The notes: generated by a model from the letters alone, not told the origin. A stretch of DNA of 64,000 nt from JAGRMG01 sp047975215 (GCA_047975215.1 JBKEDD010000040.1:1-64000), one strand, 5' to 3'; positions 10,403 to 18,144 are shown, counted from the stretch's first letter. Program-made: numbers and translations.

Positions 10403-10726
10403 ATGCAGATTCCCCCGAAAGTCACCGACCGTGCATTCGCCCGTCTGGCCGAGATCGGCGCGGCGCAGCAGGGCCAGGCCCTTCGCGTCGCGGTCGAAGG
10501 CGGCGGCTGTTCCGGGTTTCAGTACCAGATCGAGCTGGACGCCCCGGCGGCCGACGATCTGGTGCTGGAAGGCGGGGGCGAAAAGGTCGTCGTGGATTCG
10601 GTATCGCTGCCGTTCCTGTCGGATGCGGTGATCGACTTTTCCGAGGAACTGATCGGCGCGCGTTTCGTGATCGTGAACCCAAACGCGGCCTCGTCCTGCG
10701 GCTGCGGCACGTCCTTCGCGATGTAG
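10403..10726 (+). CDS. erpA: Iron-sulfur cluster insertion protein, ErpA/IscA type
   Basis: A-type Fe-S carrier of 107 residues. The three cluster-ligating cysteines are present, in GGGCSGFQY and at the C-terminus in SCGCGTSFAM. The start at 10403 has GGAG 8 bases upstream. An in-frame ATG at 10379 (adding MKTVGASQ) is possible but lacks a comparable ribosome-binding site. A second A-type carrier lies at 24630-25001. Assigning it as ErpA rather than IscA is a family-level guess. Confidence 0.9.
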   Translation: MQIPPKVTDRAFARLAEIGAAQQGQALRVAVEGGGCSGFQYQIELDAPAADDLVLEGGGEKVVVDSVSLPFLSDAVIDFSEELIGARFVIVNPNAASSCGCGTSFAM

Positions 10727-10864
10727 GCGGCCTCGCGCAAACCAGCGCATGTAGCGTCCGGCCCCATTCTCCCGCAGTGCCGAACGCGACGTTCTTTCCA
10801 ATGGCGCGGCCGCATTCCCGCGCGAATGGCCGAAACCCGGCAGGTGGCGACCTGCGAAAACGAC

Positions 10865-10919
10865 AACGGGCGACTGCCCTGCCGGGGTCGCCCGTTCGTT
10901 GCCCGCTGCGCGAGCGGGC
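10865..10919 (-). terminator. Two hairpins beyond the displaced tRNA-Val 3' end
   Basis: There is a 10-bp perfect stem (AACGGGCGAC / GTCGCCCGTT, 10865-10896) and a 7-bp stem (GCCCGCT / AGCGGGC, 10901-10919). Read on the minus strand, they directly follow the half-tRNA at 10928. The likely reading is that they are the original terminator of the tRNA before the element inserted. They could equally end erpA transcription on the plus strand. Confidence 0.5.
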
Positions 10920-10927
10920 CGGAAACC

Positions 10928-10972
10928 TGGTGGGTGATAACGGATTTGAACCGCTGACATCTTCGATGTGAA
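10928..10972 (-). pseudogene. Displaced 3' half of tRNA-Val (distal attachment site)
   Basis: These 45 bases read as the 3' half of a tRNA, from the anticodon loop (TTCACAT) through the variable loop, T-arm (AGCGG / CCGTT), acceptor ATCACCC and encoded ACCA. There is no 5' half beside it. It has the same orientation as the intact tRNA-Val at 12960-13034, and the two share an identical 19-bp block (10954-10972 and 12986-13004). This is the expected duplicated target site of an element that integrated into a tRNA gene. Confidence 0.85.
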
Positions 10973-11133
10973 GAAACGCCGCCCCGCTCAAAACAAGCAA
11001 ATATGTGCAATCGCACGCTTTTTAAAATGGGCTTGAATCCGGTGTTCTCAATATATCCCGGTCAACGCGGGTTCAATGAACCGCCGCACACTTCGTAAAT
11101 ACAAAAAATACCGCCAGCCGTCAGAACAGCGGG

Positions 11134-11580
11134 TCAGTTTCGGAACGCAAATGGAACAATCAGGTTTTCCACCTTGTCGCGAACGGTTCCCGGCGCACCG
11201 CCGTTATTGGCGTCGGACGCATTGTACCGCCCCGGCGCACCCGCGTTGACGATGCTGTAAAGGTCCAGCAACCCCATTCCCGGCTTCACACCGAATGCGA
11301 GGAAATACCTTGCAACGGCGCCCTGGCCGCCAAGCTGCGAGCCTATCGGGTCCGACCAGTCAACGCCATATTGCCGCGCCTGCGGTTCCCCGAACTGGAT
11401 AAGGCCGCGATGCTGCCCCTATTACGTCGTCGGCCCCTTTATGGCCGGGTCGAACGTGCCGCCGGTCTCGTATGAAATGATCGTCGCCAAATCGACGGGA
11501 TCAATGCCAAGCGATGCCGCCGTTTCCGCGATGCCGGATGCCAGCACCGCCGGGGGCATATTTGCGCGGTCGCCTACCAC
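11134..11580 (-). pseudogene. Phage lysozyme/transglycosylase-like protein, two adjacent nonsense codons
   Basis: Reading from a GTG at 11580 gives 148 codons to the stop at 11134-11136, interrupted by TAA TAG at 11419-11424. Upstream of the stops is SLGIDPVDLATIISYETGG then TFDPAIKGPTT. Downstream, in the same frame, is GQHRGLIQFGEPQARQYGVD and later NAGAPGRYNASDANNGGAPG. The two halves fit the catalytic domain of phage tail or virion-associated lysozymes. Related proteins usually have Q-W at the stop positions (my recollection), which CAA TGG to TAA TAG would explain. It starts one base after the stop of the neighbouring phage gene. Confidence 0.75.
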
Positions 11581-11581
11581 G

Positions 11582-12628
11582 TCAATACCCACGATCTTTC
11601 AGGAAGGCTTCTATCTCTTCCTTTGCGGATTCTGAAGACAGCAACATCCCGCCACCAGCCACGCTGTTGAATTGGATGATCTCGGATAATGTCGGGTGTT
11701 CGTTGACGAACTTGCGGATGCGCGCGGCGGTCTTCGGTGCCCGCTTCTTCATTGCATCGGGCGATGCAATGTACTGCCGGATTGCCTCGGCCATGTATTC
11801 CCGATCTGCGTCACCTTTCTTCACGTAGCCAATGTGTTTCGGCTCCATGAAATGCCTGGCTCTATCTCTGCCTTCGACCTCGTAGCTGTACAATGGCCGC
11901 AGCTCGCGACTCAGCCCGGATACGGGAATTTCTCCAACCACATGGTCAATGATATGCCCGGTTTCATGGCGCGCCGCGTTGTTGAACTGATCGCGCGCAA
12001 GACTATTCAGGACCCGAGGGTTCTCAAGTGATCCTCGTCTAGTAACGTCGACCGCCCCAATTGCTTTTCCAGGAAGTGCAGACGCCGGCACCGCCTTAAT
12101 TGGGCCGCCCGCGTATCGCGTTGCGATTTCGTCAAGAACCTTCTTATTAAGGGATCGGTCGATAGGGCTATCTTCCGTTCGGCCCACGACATGTCGCGCC
12201 ACAAGCGGCCGTCCTTCAAGGTCAAATCCCCCGGAACCTGATCTTCCCAATGCATCGCCAACCTCCGAGTTGCTTGGAAAATTATACAACCTTTCCGCAC
12301 GAGAAGCCATATATTCAGCGCCGTCGCCTACATCCCTCATCATTTTTGCACCGACGAACGGCACCGCCAGCGCCGCCCCGGCAGTCGCGTATCGCAGGGC
12401 ATTTTCCAGCGACGGATCGTTCATCAGATTTCGGGATGCCTCGGCCGCCACCATCAGATCACCCGCGTCCGTATATTCCAAAGCTTGTCCCAAGGCGTTG
12501 AGGCGCTGCGGTATTCCCGTCGGGCCAAGATAGTAGTTCAAGGCATTGACCACCGGTTCAAGCTGGCCTTCAAGCCACGCGCGGCGCCTCTGAACGGCAT
12601 GACCCGCGCGGCCCTGGTTGCCGCCCAT
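11582..12628 (-). CDS. 5'-truncated phage protein with HETGH motif
   Basis: An open frame of 348 residues. The first roughly 20 residues are antisense to the integrase remnant, so the real protein probably begins beyond a deletion junction near 12540-12572 and has lost its N-terminus. Residues 80-100 are hydrophobic (ATAGAALAVPFVGAKMM). Residues 221-225 are HETGH, an HEXXH-type zinc-binding motif followed by IIDH, which suggests a metallopeptidase-like domain within a large phage polyprotein or virion protein. It is followed directly by the lysozyme-like pseudogene. I do not recognise the exact family. Confidence 0.5.
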   Translation of the reverse strand: MGGNQGRAGHAVQRRRAWLEGQLEPVVNALNYYLGPTGIPQRLNALGQALEYTDAGDLMVAAEASRNLMNDPSLENALRYATAGAALAVPFVGAKMMRDVGDGAEYMASRAERLYNFPSNSEVGDALGRSGSGGFDLEGRPLVARHVVGRTEDSPIDRSLNKKVLDEIATRYAGGPIKAVPASALPGKAIGAVDVTRRGSLENPRVLNSLARDQFNNAARHETGHIIDHVVGEIPVSGLSRELRPLYSYEVEGRDRARHFMEPKHIGYVKKGDADREYMAEAIRQYIASPDAMKKRAPKTAARIRKFVNEHPTLSEIIQFNSVAGGGMLLSSESAKEEIEAFLKDRGY

Positions 12629-12923
12629 GAGGCCGCGCTTTCGGATTACGTCGTCGAATACGCCGCGGGGCCGGTGAAGAATATCCGCAAGGGTGTCATG
12701 GGCGCGGTGGAGCGGTCACGTCCGAATCCAAGATCTGCGCCACATAGCCGCCGTGACGATGCTGTCAGCCGGGCATCCTATCGAGCTTGTCGCGCAGGTT
12801 CTCGGACACTCGAATGTAAGCATGACCTACAAGGTCTACGGAAGGTTTTTGCCAGAGAACATGGCGCCCGCCGTGGACGTTTTGAACTTCACTGCGCTTC
12901 GCTTGGGTTCACAGAACCAATGA
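12572..12923 (+). pseudogene. Tyrosine recombinase (integrase), truncated and frameshifted
   Basis: Two frames together give the C-terminal catalytic part of a phage integrase. Frame 2 (from 12572) reads KPRAAPLNGMTRAALVAAHE then VVEYAAGPVKNIRKGVMGAV. Near 12710-12715 the similarity moves to frame 3 (to 12923), with DLRHIAAVTMLSAG, VLGHSNVSMT and KVYGRF. The R..H of the DLRH box, the LGHSN box and the tyrosine of KVYGRF fit the catalytic residues. The N-terminal half is absent. It points toward the tRNA-Val that it presumably once targeted. Confidence 0.8.
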
Positions 12924-12935
12924 GCACTTCGCGGA

Positions 12936-12951
12936 AATGCGCTAACGCATT
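12936..12951. other. Perfect hairpin at the element end beside tRNA-Val
   Basis: AATGCG CTAA CGCATT, a 6-bp perfect stem with a 4-base loop, lies 8 bases beyond the tRNA 3' end. It may now serve as the tRNA terminator, since a run of T (TTCTTTT on the minus strand) separates it from the tRNA. The sequence belongs to the element rather than the ancestral host flank. Confidence 0.4.
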
Positions 12952-12959
12952 GAAAAGAA

Positions 12960-13034
12960 TGGTGGGTGATAAGAGATTCGAACTCCTGACATCTTCGATG
13001 TGAACGAAGCGCTCTACCACTGAGCTAATCACCC
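12960..13034 (-). tRNA. tRNA-Val (anticodon CAC), CCA encoded
   Basis: A complete 75-base cloverleaf: acceptor GGGTGAT / ATCACCC (7 of 7 pairs), D-arm GCTC / GAGC, anticodon stem CTTCG / CGAAG with loop TTCACAT (anticodon CAC, reading GUG), variable loop ATGTC, T-arm AGGAG / CTCTT with one G-U pair, discriminator A and genomic CCA. The 19-bp block shared with the displaced fragment spans the anticodon loop to the first T-stem base. If recombination happened there, the 5' half is host DNA and the T-arm came with the element. Confidence 0.97.
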
Positions 13035-13053
13035 GTGCGGTGGCCTGATACAG

Positions 13054-13518
13054 CTACTCGGCGGCCTCTGCAAGAGGGTCCTTGGGCGGAACCTTGGGGC
13101 CGCTGGACGTATCCTTGGGCTGGCGCAGCTTGCACACGATGATGCGGCCGTTCGCCTTGTCCTCGACCCGGTTGATGCGCATCTTGCCAAGCGGCGCCAG
13201 GTTCAGTTCACGCCCCGACGCCAGGGCTTCGCCCAGAACGGCCAGCATCGCCTCGACCACCGGCTTGGCATCCTTCTTCTTGGCGCCCGAACGCTCTGTC
13301 ACCAGGGCAATCAGTTCCTTCTTCTTCATGTCGGCCGATGCCACCACCGGTGCCGACACCTTGACCACCGTGGGCGTTGCGCCGTTACCGGCCGCGGTTT
13401 TCCTTGCCGCCGGCTTGGGGGCCGCCGGTTTTGGGGCCTTGGTACCTGAGGTCGCAGCCGTCCGTCCGGCCTGCGCCTTGCGCGCGGCCGTGGTGGGTTT
13501 TGCCTTGCTCGTCGTCAT
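13054..13518 (-). CDS. HU-family DNA-binding protein with Lys/Ala/Pro-rich N-terminal extension
   Basis: 154 residues. The first roughly 60 are low-complexity and rich in Lys, Ala, Pro and Thr (AARKAQAGRTAATSGTKAPK), resembling the basic tail of histone H1-like proteins. From about residue 63 an HU/IHF fold follows: MKKKELIALVTERSGAKKKD, then AMLAVLGEALASGRELNLAPLG and a beta-arm region ending RIIVCKLRQP. This suggests nucleoid binding with an added non-specific DNA-binding tail. It lies next to tRNA-Val and downstream of lon, on the same strand. Confidence 0.85.
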   Translation of the reverse strand: MTTSKAKPTTAARKAQAGRTAATSGTKAPKPAAPKPAARKTAAGNGATPTVVKVSAPVVASADMKKKELIALVTERSGAKKKDAKPVVEAMLAVLGEALASGRELNLAPLGKMRINRVEDKANGRIIVCKLRQPKDTSSGPKVPPKDPLAEAAE

Positions 13519-13702
13519 TGTCTCGCCTCGAATTGGTTCCTGCCTGCGCGCAGCCTAGCCGGTTGTTGCGTGATTTTCCATCGGACAGGGCTGGATGTGG
13601 CAGATTTTCTGCACGATTGCGGCTATCCAACCATATCTGGTGGCACGGGCCGGGCAAGAGACATCACCACCCAGGCCGGCCAGCCCCCGGGCGAATGACG
13701 AA

Positions 13703-13730
13703 GGGGCAGGCCCGTTACCGGACCCGCCCC
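13703..13730 (-). terminator. Imperfect G+C-rich hairpin downstream of lon
   Basis: Twelve-base arms (13703-13714 and 13719-13730) pair with two mismatches around a 4-base loop, 30 bases beyond the lon stop. There is no strong T-run, so intrinsic termination is only suggested. The rest of the 240-base gap to the HU-like gene shows nothing recognisable. Confidence 0.35.
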
Positions 13731-13760
13731 AAAAGGCCTTGCCGTGGCCAGCGCCGAGGA

Positions 13761-16172
13761 TCAGTGCGCCGTGGCCGATGCCCCGTCGCCCTGTTCGATG
13801 GCAGCCTTGGCGGCAGCCGCCTCTTCCTCGGCGGCTTCGTCCCATTCGATCGGTTCGGGTTCGCGCACCAGCGCCAGTTTCAGAACCTCCGAAACGTGAC
13901 TTACCGGGATGATCTTCAGCCCGGCCTTCACGTTATCGGGGATCTCGGGGAGATCCTTCTCGTTCTCCTGCGGAATCAGCACCGTCTTGATCCCGCCCCT
14001 GAGCGCCGCCAGCAGCTTTTCCTTCAACCCGCCGATGGCCAGCGCGTTGCCGCGCAGCGTGACCTCGCCGGTCATGGCGATATCCTTGCGCACGGGGATC
14101 TGCGTCAGCACCGAAACGATGGACGTGACCATCGCCAGCCCCGCGCTGGGGCCGTCCTTGGGGGTTGCGCCTTCGGGGACGTGAACGTGAATATCCCAGC
14201 GGTCAAAGCGCGGGGGCTTGATGCCGATCCGGGGGCCGATAGAGCGGACATAGGAGGATGCCGCCTCGATCGATTCCTTCATGACCTCGCCCAGCTTGCC
14301 GGTGGTCTTCATGCGGCCCTTGCCGGGCAGACGCAGCGCCTCGATCGACAAAAGCTCGCCACCGACCGACGTATAGGCCAGCCCGGTAACGACTCCGATC
14401 TGGTCTTCCTTCTCGGCCAGACCATAGCGGTACTTTGCCACGCCGAGGAAGTCATCGAGGTTTTCTTTCGTTATTACAACGCGTTCTTCCTCTTTCTTGA
14501 TGATCCTGGTCAGCGCCTTGCGGCAGACCTTGGCAATCTCACGCTCAAGGCTGCGCACGCCGGCCTCGCGGGTGTAGGTGCGGATCATCTCGTTCAGCGC
14601 CGGTTCGGTCAGTTCGAATTCACGCGCCCGCAGCCCGTGGTTCCCGACCTGCTTGGGGATCAGGTGGCGCCGCGCGATTTCGCGCTTTTCGTCCTCGGTA
14701 TAGCCGGCAAGCGGGATGATCTCCATCCGGTCCAGCAGCGGGCTGGGCATGTTGTAGCTGTTGGACGTGGTCAGGAACATCACGTTGGAAAGGTCGTATT
14801 CCACCTCGAGATAGTGGTCGACAAACGTATTGTTCTGTTCCGGGTCCAGCACTTCGAGCATCGCGCTTGCCGGATCGCCTCGAAAATCCTGGCCCATCTT
14901 GTCGATCTCGTCGAGCAGGATCAGCGGATTGGTTGTCTTGGCCTTCTTCAGCGCCTGGATGATCTTGCCCGGCATCGAACCGATATAGGTCCGCCTGTGA
15001 CCGCGGATCTCGGATTCGTCGCGCACGCCGCCAAGGGAAATGCGGATGAACTCGCGTCCCGTGGCGCGCGCGACCGACTTGCCAAGGCTGGTCTTGCCCA
15101 CGCCCGGCGGGCCGACCAGGCACATGATCGGGCCTTTCATCTTCTTGCTGCGCTGCTGAACGGCCAGGTATTCGACGATACGCTCCTTGACCTTTTCCAG
15201 CCCGTAGTGATCGTCATCCAGCACCTTCTGGGCACGGTTCAGATCCTTCTTGACGCGGCTTTTCACGCCCCACGGGATCGACAGCATCCAGTCGAGATAG
15301 TTGCGTACCACGGTCGCCTCGGCGCTCATCGGCGACATGCTTTTCAGCTTCTTCAGTTCGCCGTCAACCTTCTCGCGGGCTTCCTTGGACAGCTTGGTAT
15401 TGGCGATCTTCTGTTCCAGCTCGGCGATCTCGCCCGCGCCTTCCTCGCCGTCGCCCAATTCCTTCTGAATGGCCTTCATCTGCTCGTTCAGATAGTATTC
15501 GCGCTGGGTCTTCTCCATCTGGCTCTTGACGCGGGTCTTGATCTTCTTCTCGACCTGAAGGACCGACAATTCGCCCTGCATCAGGCCATAGACCTTCTCC
15601 AGCCGCTCGCTGACCGAGAGGGTTTCCAGCAGGTCCTGTTTCTTGTCCACCTCGATGCCCAGATGCCCGGCCACCAGATCGGCCAGCTTGGCGGGATCGC
15701 CGCTTTCGTCGACCGCGGTCAGCGCCTCTTCGGGGATGTTCTTGCGAACCTTGGCGTAGCGCGCGAATTCATCGGCCACGGTGCGTACCAGCGCCGTCGT
15801 GGTGGTCACGTCGCCGGGAATCTCGGTCAGATACTCGGCCCGGGCCTCGAAAAAACTGTCATTGTCGAGAAAATCCACGATCTTCACGCGGTTCTGGCCC
15901 TCGACCAGCACCTTGACGGTGCCGTCGGGCAGTTTCAGCAGTTGCAGCACGTTGGCCAGTACGCCGGTGCGGTAGATGCCGTCGGCCTCGGGGTCGTCCA
16001 GCGAAGGGTCGATCTGGCTGGACAGCAGTATCTGCTTGTCATCCGACATCACCTCTTCCAGCGCGCGCACCGAGTTCTCGCGGCCCACGAACAGCGGCAC
16101 GATCATGTGAGGACACACCACGATGTCGCGCAGCGGCAGAACGGGATAGGATGAGTTGAGGGGCTCTTGCAT
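13761..16172 (-). CDS. lon: ATP-dependent endopeptidase La (Lon)
   Basis: Cytoplasmic AAA+ serine protease of 803 residues, the normal LonA length, that degrades damaged and regulatory proteins. The N-terminal substrate domain begins near LPLRDIVVCPHMIVPLFVGR. Walker A is GPPGVGKTSLGKS and Walker B is in LILLDEIDKMG. The proteolytic Ser-Lys dyad is in KDGPSAGLAMVTS (Ser) and IGGLKEKLLAALRGG (Lys). It is a monocistronic-looking gene. The C-terminal tail is Ala/Glu-rich and low in conservation. Confidence 0.98.
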   Translation of the reverse strand: MQEPLNSSYPVLPLRDIVVCPHMIVPLFVGRENSVRALEEVMSDDKQILLSSQIDPSLDDPEADGIYRTGVLANVLQLLKLPDGTVKVLVEGQNRVKIVDFLDNDSFFEARAEYLTEIPGDVTTTTALVRTVADEFARYAKVRKNIPEEALTAVDESGDPAKLADLVAGHLGIEVDKKQDLLETLSVSERLEKVYGLMQGELSVLQVEKKIKTRVKSQMEKTQREYYLNEQMKAIQKELGDGEEGAGEIAELEQKIANTKLSKEAREKVDGELKKLKSMSPMSAEATVVRNYLDWMLSIPWGVKSRVKKDLNRAQKVLDDDHYGLEKVKERIVEYLAVQQRSKKMKGPIMCLVGPPGVGKTSLGKSVARATGREFIRISLGGVRDESEIRGHRRTYIGSMPGKIIQALKKAKTTNPLILLDEIDKMGQDFRGDPASAMLEVLDPEQNNTFVDHYLEVEYDLSNVMFLTTSNSYNMPSPLLDRMEIIPLAGYTEDEKREIARRHLIPKQVGNHGLRAREFELTEPALNEMIRTYTREAGVRSLEREIAKVCRKALTRIIKKEEERVVITKENLDDFLGVAKYRYGLAEKEDQIGVVTGLAYTSVGGELLSIEALRLPGKGRMKTTGKLGEVMKESIEAASSYVRSIGPRIGIKPPRFDRWDIHVHVPEGATPKDGPSAGLAMVTSIVSVLTQIPVRKDIAMTGEVTLRGNALAIGGLKEKLLAALRGGIKTVLIPQENEKDLPEIPDNVKAGLKIIPVSHVSEVLKLALVREPEPIEWDEAAEEEAAAAKAAIEQGDGASATAH

Positions 16173-16573
16173 GCTCAGTTCCTTGTTTTTGGCAAGACGC
16201 CCGGCCCCTGTCTCGAGGCAGCGCGAGCGTCTCCGTGTCTTGGCAGTCTGATTTGGGTCTTGCCCCGACCCATTTCAACCGACGCGCCCACAATGCCCGT
16301 GGCCCCGGGCGGGGGCAACCCCAAACCCCCCCGGCCGCCCCCGCACCACTACGCGCGGCCCCGCGCTCTTCGCCCCGTTGCGAAAGTTGAATCACGCATC
16401 GGTGAAGATCGCAGAAGTTTCGCATAACTGTTTCAAAATACGCAACAATCACACGGCATAGATGCGTCTCACGCGCCGAAATGTGGCGCAAACTTGTTGG
16501 AAACATGTCCCTTTCGTGCCACCCAAACAGACATAATACCTTAACGAGATCCTGTTTCTTTGGAGGAAACGCA
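16173..16573. other. Intergenic region between lon and the first VPLPA-CTERM gene
   Basis: About 400 bases that should hold the divergent promoters of lon and the 16574 gene. The middle (16290-16380) is very C-rich, and the last roughly 180 bases are much more A+T rich. I see no convincing coding frame and no recognisable heat-shock promoter for lon. A good ribosome-binding site (TGGAGGAAA) ends the region before the 16574 ATG. Confidence 0.4.
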
Positions 16574-17176
16574 ATGAATTACATTACCAAACTCGCGACC
16601 TCGGCGGCGTTCGCGCTGTCGGCGGGCATGGCCTCGGCGGCCGTGATCGACTTCAACGGCGAGGGTCCGAACACCAGCGATCCGGTTGTCGTCGACGGCT
16701 TCACCTTCGACTATGTCGACAATAACGGCTGGGGCATCGGCAACATGTCCAACGGCTTTGTCATGCAGTTTGACAACGGCACCGATGCGATCATCTGCCG
16801 TGACACGTCCGACGGTGAATGCGGCATCAACATGTCGTCCGCCTCGACCTTCAGCCTGAATTCCTTTGACGGGGCCGACGGATCGCTTGGTGTCGGCGGG
16901 CGCACGATTTCGGTGGTCGGCAATCTGTTCGGCGGCGGCACGATCGCCCAGTCCTTCACCACCGTCGCCTCGACCTTCACGACGTTCAGCCTGTCGGCGG
17001 GCTTCACCAACCTGACATCGGTCGAGTTCAGCGTATCGGGGGCCGGAGACACCTGGATGCAGCTTGACAACATCGTCTATGACGCGGCGGCACCCGTGCC
17101 GCTGCCCGCGGGCGGCCTGCTGCTGATCGGCGGCCTGGGCGGTCTGGCCGCGCTGCGCCGCCGCAAGAAGGGCTGA
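16574..17176 (+). CDS. VPLPA-CTERM sorting domain protein (copy A1)
   Basis: A 200-residue exported protein. It has a signal peptide (MNYITKLATSAAFALSAGMA, cleavage likely after ASA), a Gly/Asp/Asn/Thr-rich beta-type body with two nearby cysteines (ICRDTSDGECG), and a C-terminal tripartite tail: VPLPAGGLLL, a short hydrophobic helix (LLLIGGLGGLAAL) and the basic RRRKKG. That tail is the VPLPA-CTERM signal, thought to be processed by a dedicated exosortase (family knowledge; no exosortase gene is in this window). The ribosome-binding site is GGAGGAAA. It has a close relative at 19230-19760. Confidence 0.85.
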   Translation: MNYITKLATSAAFALSAGMASAAVIDFNGEGPNTSDPVVVDGFTFDYVDNNGWGIGNMSNGFVMQFDNGTDAIICRDTSDGECGINMSSASTFSLNSFDGADGSLGVGGRTISVVGNLFGGGTIAQSFTTVASTFTTFSLSAGFTNLTSVEFSVSGAGDTWMQLDNIVYDAAAPVPLPAGGLLLIGGLGGLAALRRRKKG

Positions 17177-17201
17177 GGCCGGTACAGGGCTGACGTTATT
17201 G

Positions 17202-17236
17202 CGGAACGCTCCGGCTTCGGGGCGTTCCGGTTCTTT
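17202..17236 (+). terminator. Rho-independent terminator of copy A1
   Basis: An 8-bp stem CGGAACGC / GCGTTCCG around a 12-base loop, followed by GGTTCTTT. The downstream flank shares recognisable words (CTGACGTT, ACGCTCCGGC) with the flank of copy A2 at 19763-19800, suggesting the flank was duplicated along with the gene. Confidence 0.7.
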
Positions 17237-17261
17237 GGGATGGCGCGCGAACACGCCGTTC

Positions 17262-17293
17262 GCAAGCCACCGGATAGGTGGTGACGAACCGCC
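17262..17293. repeat. 32-bp direct repeat, copy 1
   Basis: These 32 bases are identical to 18282-18313, which encode the C-terminal RRFVTTYPVAC of the M23 lipoprotein on the minus strand. Here the minus-strand frame reads LDPVSRRFVTTYPVACE, so this may be a fragment of a second, lost M23 gene end. The repeat contains a small dyad (CCACC / GGTGG). The rest of the 347-base gap 17177-17523 has only the A1 terminator. Confidence 0.7.
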
Positions 17294-17523
17294 TGCTGAC
17301 CGGATCAAGGAAAACACGTTCGCGCACCGCGCCCGGATAACATGACCCGGACGGGCGGAAAGCAGAACGGACCAGCCGAACGCCACCGCCCGCCCCTGCT
17401 TTCGGCCATGCGCCGCCTTGGGCGGTGTCACAACTGCGCGATGCTCGCCGCCCTGCACGCTACGCGCTCTGAGCGGTCGGGCATCACTTGTGAAGCAATG
17501 CCCGAGCAGTCGAAATGGACGGA

Positions 17524-18144
17524 TCAGGCAGTCTTGGGCTTGCGCCGCCGTCCAAGCGCGACGAGTCCGAACAAGGCGCCACCGATCAGCGGCAAGCTTG
17601 CCGGCAACGGAATCGCCGCGGCCACTTCGAGGTCGAGCTGCATGTAATCGACGATGAAGCCGTCACCGCCCGAAGACGCGGTGATGTCGACAATGGAGCT
17701 GCCGGCCAGCAGCGCCTCTATCCCACCGAATACCCCGAGATCGACCAGCTGGAAAGCATCCGGCCCGAAGGTCTGCAAGGTTCCGACGCTGGTACCGTTG
17801 ACCTTCACGTCGCCGCCGGTCGCCAGTTCGAGACCGGCATAGAAGATCGAAAGCGAGGCCGAAACGATCGTCCCGACACCGCTCAGATCGAACGAGATGC
17901 TCGGGCCGCCCAGTGCGGCGGAGGTGTCCCAGTTGTCGGTCCCGACCGGATCGGAGGCGGTCGAGTAGTCGGTGAAGAACACCCCGCCCAGATCGTCGCG
18001 CCAGCGATCCCCGACGGCGCAGGTGCCGCCGAGCCCGAAGCAATCCTTGTCGCCTTCGACCAGCGTTACCGGTGCGGCCGACCCGGCGGTGCCAATCCCT
18101 GCCGCGACAACGGCTGCCGAAAGTACGTGAGTCAGTTTTCTCAT
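17524..18144 (-). CDS. PEP/VPLPA-CTERM-like sorting protein (copy B1)
   Basis: 206 residues. The signal peptide (MRKLTHVLSAAVVAAGIGTA) ends at GSA-AP. A Cys pair motif GDKDCFGLGGTC comes soon after cleavage. A beta-rich body includes VDYMQLDLEVAA, and the C-terminal tail has IPLPASLPLIGGALFGL followed by GRRRKPK. It resembles copy B2 at 20020-20613 in signal peptide, Cys motif and tail. The start at 18144 has GAAGGGGGAAAA just upstream; longer in-frame starts lack a signal peptide. Confidence 0.82.
   Translation of the reverse strand: MRKLTHVLSAAVVAAGIGTAGSAAPVTLVEGDKDCFGLGGTCAVGDRWRDDLGGVFFTDYSTASDPVGTDNWDTSAALGGPSISFDLSGVGTIVSASLSIFYAGLELATGGDVKVNGTSVGTLQTFGPDAFQLVDLGVFGGIEALLAGSSIVDITASSGGDGFIVDYMQLDLEVAAAIPLPASLPLIGGALFGLVALGRRRKPKTA

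Larger units (their letters stand above)
10928..13004. mobile_element. Decayed prophage or integrative element in tRNA-Val
   Basis: A roughly 2-kb segment between the half-tRNA and the intact tRNA-Val contains only broken mobile-element genes: a frameshifted tyrosine integrase on the plus strand, and a truncated phage protein and a nonsense-mutated phage lysozyme-like gene on the minus strand. Base composition is visibly more A+T rich than the flanks (for example 10981-11120). The integrase remnant sits at the tRNA-proximal end, as usual for tRNA-targeting elements. Most of the original element must have been deleted. Confidence 0.8.

Noticed and set aside
12485..13003. Single 172-codon plus-strand gene across the integrase region
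   Set aside because: Only residues 30 to about 78 resemble an integrase; the similarity then moves to another frame, so this is a frameshifted pseudogene and not one gene.
13377..16154. Very long plus-strand open frame (925 codons) antisense to lon
   Set aside because: It is the third-position mirror of a G+C-rich coding strand; its translation is His/Gln/Arg/Asp-rich without any family motif, while Lon on the other strand is certain.
16541..17458. Minus-strand open frame of 305 codons across copy A1 and the 32-bp repeat
   Set aside because: Overlaps the A1 gene, which has a signal peptide, ribosome-binding site and sorting tail; the antisense product is Arg/Gly-rich without motifs.
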